A stretch of DNA of 64,000 nucleotides from Acinetobacter ursingii DSM 16037 = CIP 107286 (GTDB lineage: Bacteria; Pseudomonadota; Gammaproteobacteria; Pseudomonadales; Moraxellaceae). This document shows positions 1-9,633 of the stretch, one piece after another. The stretch lies in NCBI RefSeq assembly GCF_000368825.1, contig NZ_KB849719.1:124001-188000 (forward strand), written 5' to 3'. Each line of letters begins with the position of its first letter. Positions within the stretch are counted from its first letter, which is position 1. The position numbers and the translations under genes are program-made. The notes under the pieces are model-generated. The model was not told where the DNA came from. It saw only the letters and a list, made by a program, of their open reading frames with translations, and searched no databases.

Positions 1-2
1 CT

Positions 3-680
3 TCTGCCAGCGAAATCTACTCGGCTGCTATTCAGGATTATGAGCGCGGGATCGTGATTGGAAGTACCACCACAGGTAAGGGGACAGCCCAAGTTCAACT
101 TGATACCTTGGCACATGGTCAGGCGACTTTAACGCAACGTAAGTTCTATCGTATTACAGGTGGAAGTACTCAAAATAAAGGCGTTATTCCAGACATCAAG
201 CTCGTGGATATTTATGATGAGGAGTTTGGTGAACGTAAAGCTAAGAATGCATTGAAGTGGGATACCATTCCAACTGCGCCATTTAAGCGTGAAGGTTCAA
301 TCCAGCCTTACGTAGAAAAGCTGTCTCAGGAATCTAAAGCCCGTGTTGCGGTTGATCCTCAATTTAAATATCTTGAAGCGCGCCGTGCGATCGCGGATGA
401 AACCAAAGATCAAAAACGTATTGTGTTAGATATTGATCAGCGTAAGGCGGAAATTTTAAGACTGGAAAAACAAACACTTGATGCTGAAAATCAGCGTCGT
501 GCAGCGACAGGGTTAAAACCTTTTAGTAATTGGGAAAGTTATCAGGCATCACTGGATGCCTTGAGCGAATCTCGTGCCAAAATGAAGATCAATGCACGTC
601 CGCCGTTACCAGAGGAAGAAACCTTTGTGAATGAAGCGGCGAATGTATTATTAGATTATGCCAAATTACAAAATCATTGA
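3..680 (+). CDS. prc: Carboxy-terminal processing (tail-specific) protease, C-terminal part
   Basis: This is the 3' end of an S41-family periplasmic protease that trims C-termini and, in gamma-proteobacteria, regulates peptidoglycan hydrolases and lipoprotein processing. The reading frame is open from base 3, so the gene starts outside the window. The opening residues SASEIYSAA match the catalytic-serine region of Prc/Tsp, and GSTTTGKGTAQ about 20 residues later carries the catalytic lysine of the Ser-Lys dyad. The remainder, with a GVIPDIKL motif and a charged helical tail, fits the Prc C-terminal domain. It is followed by a terminator. The family call is secure; the N-terminus and PDZ domain cannot be seen. 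Confidence 0.93.
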   Translation, partial: SASEIYSAAIQDYERGIVIGSTTTGKGTAQVQLDTLAHGQATLTQRKFYRITGGSTQNKGVIPDIKLVDIYDEEFGERKAKNALKWDTIPTAPFKREGSIQPYVEKLSQESKARVAVDPQFKYLEARRAIADETKDQKRIVLDIDQRKAEILRLEKQTLDAENQRRAATGLKPFSNWESYQASLDALSESRAKMKINARPPLPEEETFVNEAANVLLDYAKLQNH

Positions 681-696
681 TTGATTTTGAGTGAGC

Positions 697-725
697 AAAA
701 AAGCATATTTCGATATGCTTTTTTT
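697..725 (+). terminator. Rho-independent terminator after prc
   Basis: An inverted repeat AAGCATAT / ATATGCTT (701-708 with 713-720), loop TTCG, is extended by A-T pairs and ends in a T-run. It lies 16 bases after the prc stop codon. Confidence 0.85.
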
Positions 726-788
726 GTGTCAAAAAACTGTCATCTGGATATCATCAAAATGTAAAAACGATTGTCTAATATTTGAGCT

Positions 789-2093
789 ATGAAAATAAAT
801 CAAATGGATAGTTGTATGCAAGGTTCATTCGCTACAACGCTGCTAAAACAAGAAAATTTCCCAGACAGTTTTAAATTCTATTTTAAAAACAGACATGCGC
901 AAATTCAACAAAATTGGCATGAACTGGATAAATTGGTACGTCCCAAACTCAAAATTGCCATTGTCACTGAGACATGGCCACCCGAAATTAATGGCGTGGC
1001 TTTATCTTTATTGCAACTGTGCAAGGGTTTACAGCAGCAGGGACACAAAATTTTACTGGTACGACCACAGCAAAGTCTAAAATGTGAAGAATTTTCACCC
1101 AATAAAGAATGTCTGGTGATCGCACAAACTTTACCCAAGTATCCTGGTTTGCAGTTTGGCTGGCCTCAATATTTGAAGGTAAGTAAGGCTTTAGCTGGAT
1201 TTTCACCAGATGTCGTTCATATTGTGACAGAGGGACCGCTGGGTCTGACGGCACTGCAAGCAGCAAAGGCTCGAAATATTCCTGTGTCTAGCGGGTTTCA
1301 TTCGCCTTTTCAGGATTTTAGTCGATTTTTTGATCTGGCCTTTTTGCTTAAACCGATTCAGGGCTATTTACGCTGGTTTCATAACAGCACGGATATGACC
1401 TGTGTGCCGAGTAAGGATACTGAAAAAGCCTTGCGTGGTTTTGGGATTACCTGTCCTTTAAGTATCGTAGGGCGGGGTGTGGATACTGAAAAATTTTCTC
1501 CGCAGTATCGTTGTCAGAAATTAAGAGAAAGTTGGGGTGCTGGCGATGACACGACCGTCATGTTGTATGTCGGACGTTTATCTCCCGAAAAAGAAATCCA
1601 GCTATTAATTCAAAGTTATGCAGCCATGCAACGGATGCAGCATCGAAAATTTAAACTGGTGATTGTGGGGGATGGACCAGATCGCACACGTCTGGAACAG
1701 ATGGCAGAGAATTGTGAGGTTGTTTTTACAGGAAGTTTAACTGGCAAGAATCTTGCAACTGCTTATGCAAGTGCTGATGTCTTTGTGTTTGCTAGTCAGG
1801 TAGAAACCTTTGGTAACGTGGTCCTTGAGGCAATGGCAAGTGGGTTGCCTGTAGTGGCTTATGATTATGCATGTGCCAGTCAGTATGTAGAGCATGGGGT
1901 AAGTGGTTGGCTGAGTCCTTTAGGTCAAGTCAATACATTTATTCAAACCTTATATCAATTGCCTGCAAGATTACAGTTAAAACAGATGGGAATACATGCA
2001 CTTAAGCATGTTAAACAAAGCGGTTGGCAACAACCTGTATATCAAATGGAACAAGCCTTATATCAGGTGGTCAAAGAGTTCTACCGAGTATAA
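789..2093 (+). CDS. Glycosyltransferase family 4 (GT-B fold), probably lipid-directed
   Basis: This is a cytoplasmic or membrane-associated retaining glycosyltransferase. After about 55 residues of leader, the sequence KIAIVTETWPPEINGV is the typical N-terminal Rossmann start of GT4 enzymes of the MgtA/PimB type. GRLSPEKEIQLLI, a GDGP element and the donor-binding EX7E region (FGNVVLEAMASGLPVV) follow in order. The start is uncertain: ATG codons at 789, 804 and 816 are all in frame. It is followed 29 bases later by a PAP2 phosphatase gene, which suggests a shared role in lipid or lipid-linked sugar metabolism. The sugar donor and acceptor cannot be told from sequence. Confidence 0.85.
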   Translation: MKINQMDSCMQGSFATTLLKQENFPDSFKFYFKNRHAQIQQNWHELDKLVRPKLKIAIVTETWPPEINGVALSLLQLCKGLQQQGHKILLVRPQQSLKCEEFSPNKECLVIAQTLPKYPGLQFGWPQYLKVSKALAGFSPDVVHIVTEGPLGLTALQAAKARNIPVSSGFHSPFQDFSRFFDLAFLLKPIQGYLRWFHNSTDMTCVPSKDTEKALRGFGITCPLSIVGRGVDTEKFSPQYRCQKLRESWGAGDDTTVMLYVGRLSPEKEIQLLIQSYAAMQRMQHRKFKLVIVGDGPDRTRLEQMAENCEVVFTGSLTGKNLATAYASADVFVFASQVETFGNVVLEAMASGLPVVAYDYACASQYVEHGVSGWLSPLGQVNTFIQTLYQLPARLQLKQMGIHALKHVKQSGWQQPVYQMEQALYQVVKEFYRV

Positions 2094-2122
2094 ATCTCCG
2101 TTTAAGTGAGAGGAGTGTCACC

Positions 2123-2674
2123 ATGAATTTTAAAAACGCTAAAATTAGAATACTGGATTTAGATTTAAAAGGTTGTTTGTACCTGAATCATTTTTCGCAT
2201 TCACAGCGAATTGCGCATTTCTTTAAAATCATCAGTCGGCTGGGTGATGGTCTATTTTGGTACGTCATGCTGTTTATGGTTTGGCTATCTCAAGGGTTGT
2301 TTTATGGTCTACAAATCATTTACTTATTATTAGGTGGTTCTGTAGGAACTGGAATTTATAAATTTCTAAAACATAAAACCACACGCCCGCGCCCTTATCA
2401 GGTGCATCAGGTCATTGTACTGGGTGAACGTCCACTGGATCATTTTAGTTTTCCATCGGGGCATACTTTACATGCGGTTATGGCGAGCATCGCATTAGGT
2501 TATATCCAGCCAATTTTGATCATCATCATGTTGCCGTTTACCATTTTGGTGGCTTTGTCTCGGATGGTACTGGGATTACATTATCCAAGTGATGTGATTG
2601 TGGGGGCTGTGATTGGGACTGTGGTCGGGTGCGGAATTATTTTTGCAGCACCATTGATGAATATTCATTTATAA
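2123..2674 (+). CDS. PAP2-family membrane phosphatase
   Basis: This is an integral inner-membrane phosphatase of the phosphatidic acid phosphatase type 2 / undecaprenyl-pyrophosphatase (PgpB-like) superfamily. The three signature motifs are present in order: KHKTTRPRP (KX6RP), FPSGH (PSGH), and SRMVLGLHYPSD (SRX5HX3D). Several hydrophobic segments surround them. The ATG at 2123 is chosen because the purine-rich GAGAGGAG lies just upstream and the longer frame begins inside the preceding glycosyltransferase gene. Length is 183 aa. It probably removes a lipid phosphate in the same pathway as its neighbour; the substrate is not determinable. Confidence 0.88.
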   Translation: MNFKNAKIRILDLDLKGCLYLNHFSHSQRIAHFFKIISRLGDGLFWYVMLFMVWLSQGLFYGLQIIYLLLGGSVGTGIYKFLKHKTTRPRPYQVHQVIVLGERPLDHFSFPSGHTLHAVMASIALGYIQPILIIIMLPFTILVALSRMVLGLHYPSDVIVGAVIGTVVGCGIIFAAPLMNIHL

Positions 2675-2778
2675 GTTTGCATGTGCATTGCCCTTTAATA
2701 AATCCAACAGTTCACATGTTCGCTTTGCCTGAAATTTGCTAAAGTAGCCTTTATTTGATTGATGCAACAGGACAGACC

Positions 2779-2979
2779 ATGGGCTTACGCTGGACGGATA
2801 CCATTGATATCGCAATTGAACTGAGTGATGCACACCCAGATGTAGATCCACAATGGGTTCGTTTTACTGATTTACACGCATGGATTTGTGCTTTGCCAGA
2901 TTTCTCAGATGATCCTGCAAAATCGACTGAAGGGCTGTTAGAGGCCATTCAAATGGCATGGATTGACGAAGTTCGCTAA
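2779..2979 (+). CDS. iscX: Fe-S cluster assembly protein IscX
   Basis: This small acidic protein (66 aa) matches IscX/YfhJ, which binds IscS and iron and modulates Fe-S assembly. The N-terminus MGLRWTD, the core VRFTDLHAWI and the C-terminal AWIDEVR are the conserved segments of the family. The ATG at 2779 gives the standard N-terminus; an upstream in-frame codon would add unrelated residues. It is not next to iscS/iscU here but lies singly before ndk. Confidence 0.93.
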   Translation: MGLRWTDTIDIAIELSDAHPDVDPQWVRFTDLHAWICALPDFSDDPAKSTEGLLEAIQMAWIDEVR

Positions 2980-3090
2980 AAAATCATCGGAAATTGATAA
3001 CTTTTACACAATCAAGGCTGATTATTACCGTTGACCTCGGTATAATGCGCCCAATTTTTTACGTTTAAAATTTTAAGCGAGGAGCCACTC

Positions 3091-3522
3091 ATGGCAATCG
3101 AACGTACTTTATCAATCATCAAACCAGATGCTGTTGGTAAAAACCACATTGGCGAAATCATTGCACGTTTTGAAAAAGCGGGTTTAAAACCAGTTGCGAT
3201 CAAATACAAGCATTTGTCTCAAGCAGAAGCTGAAGGCTTCTATGCAGAGCACAAAGAGCGCGGTTTCTTTGCTGACTTAGTGGCATTTATGACTTCTGGT
3301 CCAGTGGTTGTTTCTACACTTGAAGGCGAAAATGCAGTTCTTGCACACCGTGAAATTTTGGGCGCAACGAATCCGAAAGAAGCAGCACCAGGTACAATCC
3401 GCGCTGACTTCGCAACTAGCATCGATGAAAATGCTGCACATGGTTCTGACTCTGTAGCATCTGCTGAGCGTGAAATTGCGTATTTCTTCGCTGCTGAAGA
3501 GATCTTCCCACGCACTCGTTAA
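3091..3522 (+). CDS. ndk: Nucleoside diphosphate kinase
   Basis: This enzyme transfers the gamma-phosphate of ATP to NDPs through a phospho-histidine. The sequence is a full-length bacterial Ndk (143 aa). It starts with [15 protein letters not shown] and has the catalytic NAAHGSDS motif, with the active His at residue 117. A strong Shine-Dalgarno sequence (GCGAGGAG) precedes the ATG. A TATAAT at 3041-3046 is a plausible -10 box, although no good -35 is spaced correctly. It is a monocistronic unit with its own terminator. Confidence 0.98.
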   Translation: MAIERTLSIIKPDAVGKNHIGEIIARFEKAGLKPVAIKYKHLSQAEAEGFYAEHKERGFFADLVAFMTSGPVVVSTLEGENAVLAHREILGATNPKEAAPGTIRADFATSIDENAAHGSDSVASAEREIAYFFAAEEIFPRTR

Positions 3523-3535
3523 TCGAGAGCATCCA

Positions 3536-3575
3536 AACCAGATAAGTGGTATTATACTTATCTGGTTTTTTATTT
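3536..3575 (+). terminator. Rho-independent terminator after ndk
   Basis: A perfect 11-bp stem AACCAGATAAG / CTTATCTGGTT (3536-3546 with 3557-3567) with a 10-base loop is followed by a T-rich tail. Confidence 0.9.
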
Positions 3576-3643
3576 TTCTCTGAATGAATTTGCTGAAATA
3601 TTAGGCAATATTTCTTCGTCACTTCTATGGTTTAGGTAATCTC

Positions 3644-4870
3644 ATGGCTTCTGTAATAGATCTCCCAGCACCAACAGAACATGCACAGCCTGCTGATGCG
3701 GTGCAAAATGCTGTCCGTGCCAAAGTTAATCTATTGGGTATGTCTCGCGCAGAATTAGAAGGATTTTTTGAACAATTAGGAGAGAAAAAGTTTCGTGCAG
3801 GACAAGTGATGAAGTGGATTCATCAGTATTTTGTCACTGATTTTGCTGAAATGACCAATATTTCAGGGAAATTGCGCGCCAAACTTGAACAGGTCTGTGA
3901 GATTACAGCACCTGAAGTGGTACATCGTCATTATTCCAAAGATGGAACCCGTAAATGGGTGTTCCGTGTCGGGGATGGTGCAGGTTCACTGGTTGAAACT
4001 GTTTTGATTCCTGCCGAAGACAAGACAGGATCCCGTAAAACATTGTGTATTTCATCCCAAGTGGGTTGTGCATTGGATTGCTCATTTTGTTCTACGGGTA
4101 AGCAAGGTTTCCAACGCGATTTAAATCCTGATGAAATTATTGGACAGCTTTGGGTCGCCAATCAGTCTTATATGGAAGATGTGCCTGTAGCTGAGCGTGA
4201 GCGTTCTGTGACCAATGTCGTGATGATGGGCATGGGTGAACCATTGTTAAATTACGATGCAGTCCTGAGTTCGATGCAATTGATGCTAGATGACTTTGCT
4301 TATGGGATGTCTAAGCGCCGTGTAACGTTATCTACCTCTGGCGTGGTTCCAAAGATTGATCAACTGGCACAGGATATTGATGTCGCTCTCGCAATTTCTT
4401 TGCATGCACCTAACGACGAGTTGCGTAATGAGTTAGTTCCAATCAATAAAAAATATCCACTTGAGCAATTGATTGCTGCTTGTCAGCGTTATTTGGCCAA
4501 AGGTGGCAATGAAAGTACGCGTAAACATGTCACGATTGAATATGTGATGCTCGATGGTGTCAATGATCACCCAGAACATGCACAACAAATGATTAAACTA
4601 TTAAAAAATTTACCAAGTAAAATAAATTTGATTCCATTTAATCCATTTCCGCATGCGCCATATGGTCGTTCTAGCCGAAATCGGATTATTGCCTTTCAAA
4701 AAACTTTGTCTGATGCTGGATTTGTGTGTACGATTCGACAGACACGTGGCGATGATATTGATGCGGCATGTGGTCAACTGGTAGGACATGTCGCGGATCG
4801 TACCCGTCGTGCTGAACAATGGAAAAAGAAAGTCGCAGAGCGACAAGAGATTATTCGTTCACAGGGATAA
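3644..4870 (+). CDS. rlmN: Dual-specificity 23S rRNA A2503 / tRNA A37 C2-methyltransferase
   Basis: This radical-SAM methyltransferase makes 2-methyladenosine in 23S rRNA (A2503) and in some tRNAs. The cluster-binding motif CALDCSFC is at residues 142-149 (Cys142, 146, 149). GMGEPLLNY follows, then the LSTSGVVP and SLHAPND segments of the family, and the late Cys in ACGQLVG expected to carry the methyl group. Length (408 aa) is normal with a slightly long, poorly conserved N-terminus. It is followed by pilF as in many gamma-proteobacteria. Confidence 0.97.
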   Translation: MASVIDLPAPTEHAQPADAVQNAVRAKVNLLGMSRAELEGFFEQLGEKKFRAGQVMKWIHQYFVTDFAEMTNISGKLRAKLEQVCEITAPEVVHRHYSKDGTRKWVFRVGDGAGSLVETVLIPAEDKTGSRKTLCISSQVGCALDCSFCSTGKQGFQRDLNPDEIIGQLWVANQSYMEDVPVAERERSVTNVVMMGMGEPLLNYDAVLSSMQLMLDDFAYGMSKRRVTLSTSGVVPKIDQLAQDIDVALAISLHAPNDELRNELVPINKKYPLEQLIAACQRYLAKGGNESTRKHVTIEYVMLDGVNDHPEHAQQMIKLLKNLPSKINLIPFNPFPHAPYGRSSRNRIIAFQKTLSDAGFVCTIRQTRGDDIDAACGQLVGHVADRTRRAEQWKKKVAERQEIIRSQG

Positions 4871-4889
4871 TATATTGGGGGTAGAGTTG

Positions 4890-5690
4890 TTGAGTAGATT
4901 CACTTCACGTTCCACAGTCTGGATTTCAGCATGTTTAATGGTGTTGCTGTTAACGGGATGCCAATCTCAAAAAACAACCAAAGACCCTAAAAAAGCGGTG
5001 CAGGTCCGTACACAACTTGCAGCTGAATATATCAAGTCTGGTGATCTGGATGCTGCTAAACGCGCATTGGATCAGGCTTTGGAAGTGAACTCGCGTGACT
5101 CCATGGCCAATATGATGATGGGTGTACTCTTACAACAAGAAGGTAGTGCAACAAATCTCGAGAAAGCAGACACGTATTTTAAACGTGCAATCTCGGAAGA
5201 ACCTACCAATGCACAAGCTCGTAATAATTATGGTACGTACTTATACCAATTGAAACGTTATAATGACGCGATTGAACAATTTACGATTGCAGGGGCAACA
5301 CTTGGGTATGATCAGCGTTATCGTGCCCTTGAAAATCTGGGGCGTATCTACGTATTGCTTGGCGATCGTGTGAATGCTGAAAAGTCATTCAAACAAGCTT
5401 TACAGGCAAACCGCGACTCTTATGTATCTATGTTAGAGTTGTCAGAGATTTTTTATTTGCAACAGCAAATGCCAGCGGCGACTCAAATGTATGAACAATA
5501 TGTGCGTACAGTGGGGCAAACCAATCAGGGTGCACGTGCGCTTTGGGTGGGGATTCGTGTTGCACGAGCCAATGGTGATCGAATGGGAATGCTGGCACTG
5601 ATCAATCAACTGCGTGCTTTATTCCCAGATAGTTCAGAATATAAACGTTATTTGCAATTACAGTATAGTACTGAGGCCGTATGGAAATAA
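4890..5690 (+). CDS. pilF: Type IV pilus biogenesis/stability lipoprotein PilF (PilW), TPR repeats
   Basis: This outer-membrane lipoprotein is the pilotin for PilQ secretin assembly in type IV pili. A signal sequence ending in a lipobox (LLTGC, Cys24 counted from the chosen start) is followed by several TPR units, for example the helix pairs around LDAAKRALDQALEVN and ARNNYGTYLYQLKRYNDAI. No ATG lies close to the signal peptide. The likely start is a TTG (4890, or 4887) placed 5-8 bases after a GGGGG ribosome-binding site; an upstream in-frame ATG inside rlmN would destroy the signal peptide. Its end overlaps the next gene by 10 bases. Confidence 0.88.
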   Translation: MSRFTSRSTVWISACLMVLLLTGCQSQKTTKDPKKAVQVRTQLAAEYIKSGDLDAAKRALDQALEVNSRDSMANMMMGVLLQQEGSATNLEKADTYFKRAISEEPTNAQARNNYGTYLYQLKRYNDAIEQFTIAGATLGYDQRYRALENLGRIYVLLGDRVNAEKSFKQALQANRDSYVSMLELSEIFYLQQQMPAATQMYEQYVRTVGQTNQGARALWVGIRVARANGDRMGMLALINQLRALFPDSSEYKRYLQLQYSTEAVWK

Positions 5691-6463
5691 ATCCTAATTC
5701 ACAGCAGCCAACTGGCTCAAGTTCACCTACTTCAGCATTAGGAAATGTTCAACGTCCAGGTGAGTACTTACGTCAGATTCGTCTTGCCCAGAAGCTTGAG
5801 TTAAATGATGTGGCATCTGATTTAAATATGCCACTTAAAGCCTTAACTGCTTTAGAGCAAGATGACTATAAAAGCCTGCCAGAACCTGCATTTATCAAAG
5901 GCTATTATCGCTCTTATGCGAAATACTTAAAGACGGATGCAACTGCGATTATTCAGCGCTTCGATGAAATTTATGCGAACGATACAGGTTTATTACCGAA
6001 TCATGCCTTAAATAATTCACCGATTAAAATCATGGGGAAACTCCCTGGTTCAAAAAGTGATCGCAATAGAAAGTGGTTAAAACGTAGTCTGATCCTGATT
6101 TTAGCTCTGATTGTAATTGGCGTCATTGTGACGATGCTGCAAAATTGGTCTGCCAAGAAAACGAATACGGTCACACCGCAAAATTCGAATGTTGAAGTCT
6201 TGCCATTAAATAATGGAGCAGCAACTTCTGGAGATGAGTTGGTGCTTAATTTTAATCGTCCAACTTCGATACATATTGTTGATTCGACGGGTAAAGTGTT
6301 GGCAACTGGTCGTCAGGCATCAGCTTTAACTTTAAATGGCCAATCACCGTTTCAAATTCGTCTGGATGATGCAACTGCTGTGTCATTAAGTCTAAACCAA
6401 GAACCGATTTCATTGTCTCCATATACGGTAAATGGAAAAGCAGATTTCCGTTTATCTCGTTAA
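5681..6463 (+). CDS. rodZ: RodZ-like cytoskeletal/helix-turn-helix membrane protein
   Basis: This is a bitopic inner-membrane protein of the RodZ family, which links MreB to the cell-elongation machinery. Residues about 25-95 form an HTH_25-type helix-turn-helix (RPGEYLRQIRLAQKLELND, LPEPAFIKGYYRSYAKYL). A single transmembrane helix lies at about 134-155, and a periplasmic beta-rich DUF4115-type domain is at the C-terminus. At 260 aa it is shorter than E. coli RodZ, as is common outside the enterics. It overlaps pilF and precedes ispG by 24 bases, the conserved RodZ neighbourhood. Confidence 0.88.
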   Translation: MEINPNSQQPTGSSSPTSALGNVQRPGEYLRQIRLAQKLELNDVASDLNMPLKALTALEQDDYKSLPEPAFIKGYYRSYAKYLKTDATAIIQRFDEIYANDTGLLPNHALNNSPIKIMGKLPGSKSDRNRKWLKRSLILILALIVIGVIVTMLQNWSAKKTNTVTPQNSNVEVLPLNNGAATSGDELVLNFNRPTSIHIVDSTGKVLATGRQASALTLNGQSPFQIRLDDATAVSLSLNQEPISLSPYTVNGKADFRLSR

Positions 6464-6487
6464 TGAAGATTAAATGAGAGTGAAACC

Positions 6488-7606
6488 ATGATCGAAAATC
6501 CAATCAAGCGTCGCCCAACACGAAAAATTCGTGTGGGTTCAGTCTATGTCGGTGGTGATGCCCCGATTAGCGTGCAAAGCATGACCAATACTGAAACCTG
6601 TGATGTCGATGCGACAGTTGCGCAAATTCAACGTTGCGCTGATGCAGGCGCGGATATCATGCGCGTGTCTGTTCCATCGATGGAAGCGGCGGAGGCTTTT
6701 GGAGCAATTCGTAAGCGCGTTACGGTTCCTTTGGTTGCCGACATTCACTTCGATCATAGAATTGCACTGGCTGTGGCAGACTATGGTGCAGATTGCCTAA
6801 GGATTAATCCGGGGAATATTGGTTCAGATCAAAAAGTACGTGAAGTCGTAGCAGCAGCGCGTCACCATGGTATTTCGATTCGTATTGGGGTCAATGCGGG
6901 TTCTTTGGAAAAAGATTTGCAGAAAAAATATGGCGAACCGACAGGCCAAGCCTTGCTTGAATCTGCGCTACGTCATATTGATATTTTAGATCGATTGGAT
7001 TTTCACGAATTTAAAGTCAGCGTTAAAGCATCTAACGTATTTTTGACCATGGATGCCTATCGTCTATTATCCCAACAGATTGATAACCCATTACATCTAG
7101 GGGTGACTGAGGCAGGGATTTACCGTACAGGTACAGTGAAGTCTGCGATTGCATTGGGTGGTTTGCTGATGGAAGGCATTGGCGATACCATGCGTATTTC
7201 ACTGGCAGCAGAACCCGAAGATGAAATTAAAATCGGCTTTGATATTTTAAAATCATTGGGATTACGTTCTAACGGCATTAACTTTATTGCTTGCCCAAGC
7301 TGTTCACGTCAGGAATTTAACGTGATTAAAGTCATGCAGATGCTAGAAGAACGTCTGGAAGATATACGTACACCCATGGATGTTTCCGTGATTGGCTGTA
7401 AGGTCAATGGGCCTGGTGAGGCTAAAGAAGCTGATATTGGAGTTGTTGGGGCATCTCCTCGTTCATTGGTCTATCGTAATGGTGAAAAAAGCCATTTAAT
7501 TGATACCGATCAACTGGTTGAGGAAATCGAGTCAATGGTGCGTGATCGTGTAAAAGCGATTGAAGAAGCAAAATCTAAAGAAATTATTCGTACAAGTTTT
7601 GAGTAA
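6488..7606 (+). CDS. ispG: 4-hydroxy-3-methylbut-2-en-1-yl diphosphate synthase (GcpE)
   Basis: This enzyme of the MEP isoprenoid pathway reduces MEcPP to HMBPP using a [4Fe-4S] cluster. The TIM-barrel start [12 protein letters not shown] and the LRINPGNIG and GVTEAGI segments are family-typical. The C-terminal cluster ligands ACPSCSR and [13 protein letters not shown] are intact. Length (372 aa) matches the short bacterial form. It lies 3 bases from hisS and is probably in one transcription unit from pilF onward. Confidence 0.98.
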   Translation: MIENPIKRRPTRKIRVGSVYVGGDAPISVQSMTNTETCDVDATVAQIQRCADAGADIMRVSVPSMEAAEAFGAIRKRVTVPLVADIHFDHRIALAVADYGADCLRINPGNIGSDQKVREVVAAARHHGISIRIGVNAGSLEKDLQKKYGEPTGQALLESALRHIDILDRLDFHEFKVSVKASNVFLTMDAYRLLSQQIDNPLHLGVTEAGIYRTGTVKSAIALGGLLMEGIGDTMRISLAAEPEDEIKIGFDILKSLGLRSNGINFIACPSCSRQEFNVIKVMQMLEERLEDIRTPMDVSVIGCKVNGPGEAKEADIGVVGASPRSLVYRNGEKSHLIDTDQLVEEIESMVRDRVKAIEEAKSKEIIRTSFE

Positions 7607-7609
7607 GTC

Positions 7610-8902
7610 ATGAGTTCAATTGTTGCAATCAAGGGTTTTAACGATATTCTTCCAAGCCAAACGGCTGCATGGAGACGTTTAGAACAACATCTGGCATCGT
7701 TAATGGATACTTATGGCTATCAACAAATTCGATTGCCAATTGTTGAGCAAACAGGTTTATTTAAACGTGCGATTGGTGATGCGACGGATATTGTTGAAAA
7801 AGAAATGTATACCTTTTTTGACAAGGGAACACCGCCAGAATCATTAACTTTACGTCCTGAAGGTACGGCTGGTTGTGTTCGTGCATTGCTAGAGCATAAT
7901 TTATTACGTGGGGCTACACCACGTGTCTGGTATCTTGGGCCGATGTTTCGTTATGAAAAACCACAAAAAGGGCGTTATCGTCAATTCCATCAGTTTGGTG
8001 TAGAAACCTTTGGTGTGGCAACCCCTGATATTGATGCTGAAGTGATTTTATTGACTGCGCGTTTGTGGAAACGTTTAGGAATGGCGGATAAAGTCCAGCT
8101 TGAACTGAATACTTTAGGCGAAATCGACGAACGGGCAGAATATCGTGCAGCTTTGGTTAAGTTTTTGACTCAGCATAAAGATGCTTTGGATGAAGATTCA
8201 CAGCGCCGTTTAACCACAAATCCTCTGCGAATTTTAGATTCAAAAATTGAATCGACCCAGAAAATTTTAGAAAATGCGCCGAAATTGCATGACTTCATTC
8301 AAGAAGACAGCATGAATCACTTTAAACAACTGCAACAGTATTTAACGGATGCAGGTATTTCTTTTGTGATCAACCAAAAGCTGGTACGTGGTCTGGATTA
8401 TTACAACAAAACTGTTTTTGAGTGGACGACTACAGCATTGGGTTCACAGGGCACCGTTTGTGCAGGTGGACGTTACGATGGTTTAGTTGGACAATTGAAA
8501 GGTAAAGCAGATCAATCTGTTCCTGCTGTTGGTTTTGCGATGGGGATGGAGCGTTTATTGCTGCTTCTTGAGCAGATTGAACAAGCGCAGGTCGTACGAG
8601 ATTGTGATGTGTTTTTAGTGGCTGAACCTGCTTATCAGGGTCGTGCACTGATTTTGGCAGAACAGTTACGTGATCAGCTTGAAACAAGCAATAGTTCACT
8701 ACGTATCAAAACTGGTTCACAGGGCAGCATGAAAAGCCAGATGAAAAAAGCCGATCAGTCTGGCGCTGTCTATGCCATGATTTTGGGTGAGCGTGAATGG
8801 AATGCGGGTGAGTTGACCATAAAAGAGTTGGCAACTGCTGAACAGTCCACTGTCGCGATCGAGCAACTGGTTTCATTTTTAACTGAAAAATTGGCAAAAT
8901 AA
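7610..8902 (+). CDS. hisS: Histidyl-tRNA synthetase
   Basis: This class II aminoacyl-tRNA synthetase charges tRNA-His. Motif 2 ([13 protein letters not shown] ... [18 protein letters not shown]), the histidine-specific LVRGLDYY loop and motif 3 ([11 protein letters not shown]) are all present, followed by the C-terminal anticodon-binding domain. Length (430 aa) is standard. The ATG at 7610 follows ispG after three bases. Confidence 0.98.
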   Translation: MSSIVAIKGFNDILPSQTAAWRRLEQHLASLMDTYGYQQIRLPIVEQTGLFKRAIGDATDIVEKEMYTFFDKGTPPESLTLRPEGTAGCVRALLEHNLLRGATPRVWYLGPMFRYEKPQKGRYRQFHQFGVETFGVATPDIDAEVILLTARLWKRLGMADKVQLELNTLGEIDERAEYRAALVKFLTQHKDALDEDSQRRLTTNPLRILDSKIESTQKILENAPKLHDFIQEDSMNHFKQLQQYLTDAGISFVINQKLVRGLDYYNKTVFEWTTTALGSQGTVCAGGRYDGLVGQLKGKADQSVPAVGFAMGMERLLLLLEQIEQAQVVRDCDVFLVAEPAYQGRALILAEQLRDQLETSNSSLRIKTGSQGSMKSQMKKADQSGAVYAMILGEREWNAGELTIKELATAEQSTVAIEQLVSFLTEKLAK

Positions 8903-8931
8903 GCGAAAAAGCTGAAGGGAAAGGAACGTAG

Positions 8932-9633
8932 ATGAGTGCGTTAACTGAAGAAGAACAACTGGATAATCTAAAGTCGTTCGGTAAAAAATATGGCTCTGCC
9001 ATCATTAGCGGTATTTTGATTGCGCTCATCGCCTTTTTTGGATGGCAATATTGGCAGAAAAAAACACTGGCTGAAAATCAGGTGCGTACTGCAAAAGTGC
9101 AGCAACTTATGGATCAGGCACAAGGCGCTGAATCAAATCCAGATGCACTTAGTAACTTATATGCCTCAGCAGATAAAATTACCAAAGATGCGCCAGATTC
9201 AGTACAAGCCATTCAAACTGAACTGATGTTGGCAAAAGTGGCGTATGACAAAGCCGATTATGCCGCAGCAGAAAAATCATTGAAGAAAGTTGAAAACTCA
9301 AAACTTAATGATGATGGTCTATTGCAACTGGTTAAACTTCGTTTGGCATATGCTCAACTTGCACAAAATAAATATGACGATGCCTTAAAAACATTGGCAT
9401 TGGTCACAGATCCTGCATTTAAGGCCACGGCTGAAGAAGCGCGTGGTGACATTTATGTCGCGAAGAAAGATATTGCTTCTGCGAAAAAAGCCTATCAAAG
9501 TGCGTGGGATGATTTGGCAAAGCGCAAGCAAGAGCGCCAAATTTTACAAATTAAACTCGAAAGTGTTGGCGTTTTAGTAGATGATCCTGAGATTGAACGC
9601 CCGATTATAGACACACAGGTGGATAAGTCTTAA
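8932..9633 (+). CDS. yfgM: YfgM-like inner-membrane TPR protein (ancillary SecYEG factor)
   Basis: This is a membrane-anchored periplasmic protein resembling YfgM, which associates with PpiD and the Sec translocon in E. coli. A short cytoplasmic N-terminus (LTEEEQLDNLKSFGKKYG) is followed by one transmembrane helix at about residues 20-38 and then TPR-like helical repeats. The gene sits between hisS and bamB, the classical position of yfgM, and its stop overlaps the bamB start as TAATG. The family call rests on context plus topology. Confidence 0.88.
   Translation: MSALTEEEQLDNLKSFGKKYGSAIISGILIALIAFFGWQYWQKKTLAENQVRTAKVQQLMDQAQGAESNPDALSNLYASADKITKDAPDSVQAIQTELMLAKVAYDKADYAAAEKSLKKVENSKLNDDGLLQLVKLRLAYAQLAQNKYDDALKTLALVTDPAFKATAEEARGDIYVAKKDIASAKKAYQSAWDDLAKRKQERQILQIKLESVGVLVDDPEIERPIIDTQVDKS

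Noticed and set aside
3031..3046. TTGACC and TATAAT before ndk as a promoter pair
   Set aside because: The two hexamers are only 4 bases apart, so they cannot be -35 and -10 of one promoter. The TATAAT may still be a -10 box.
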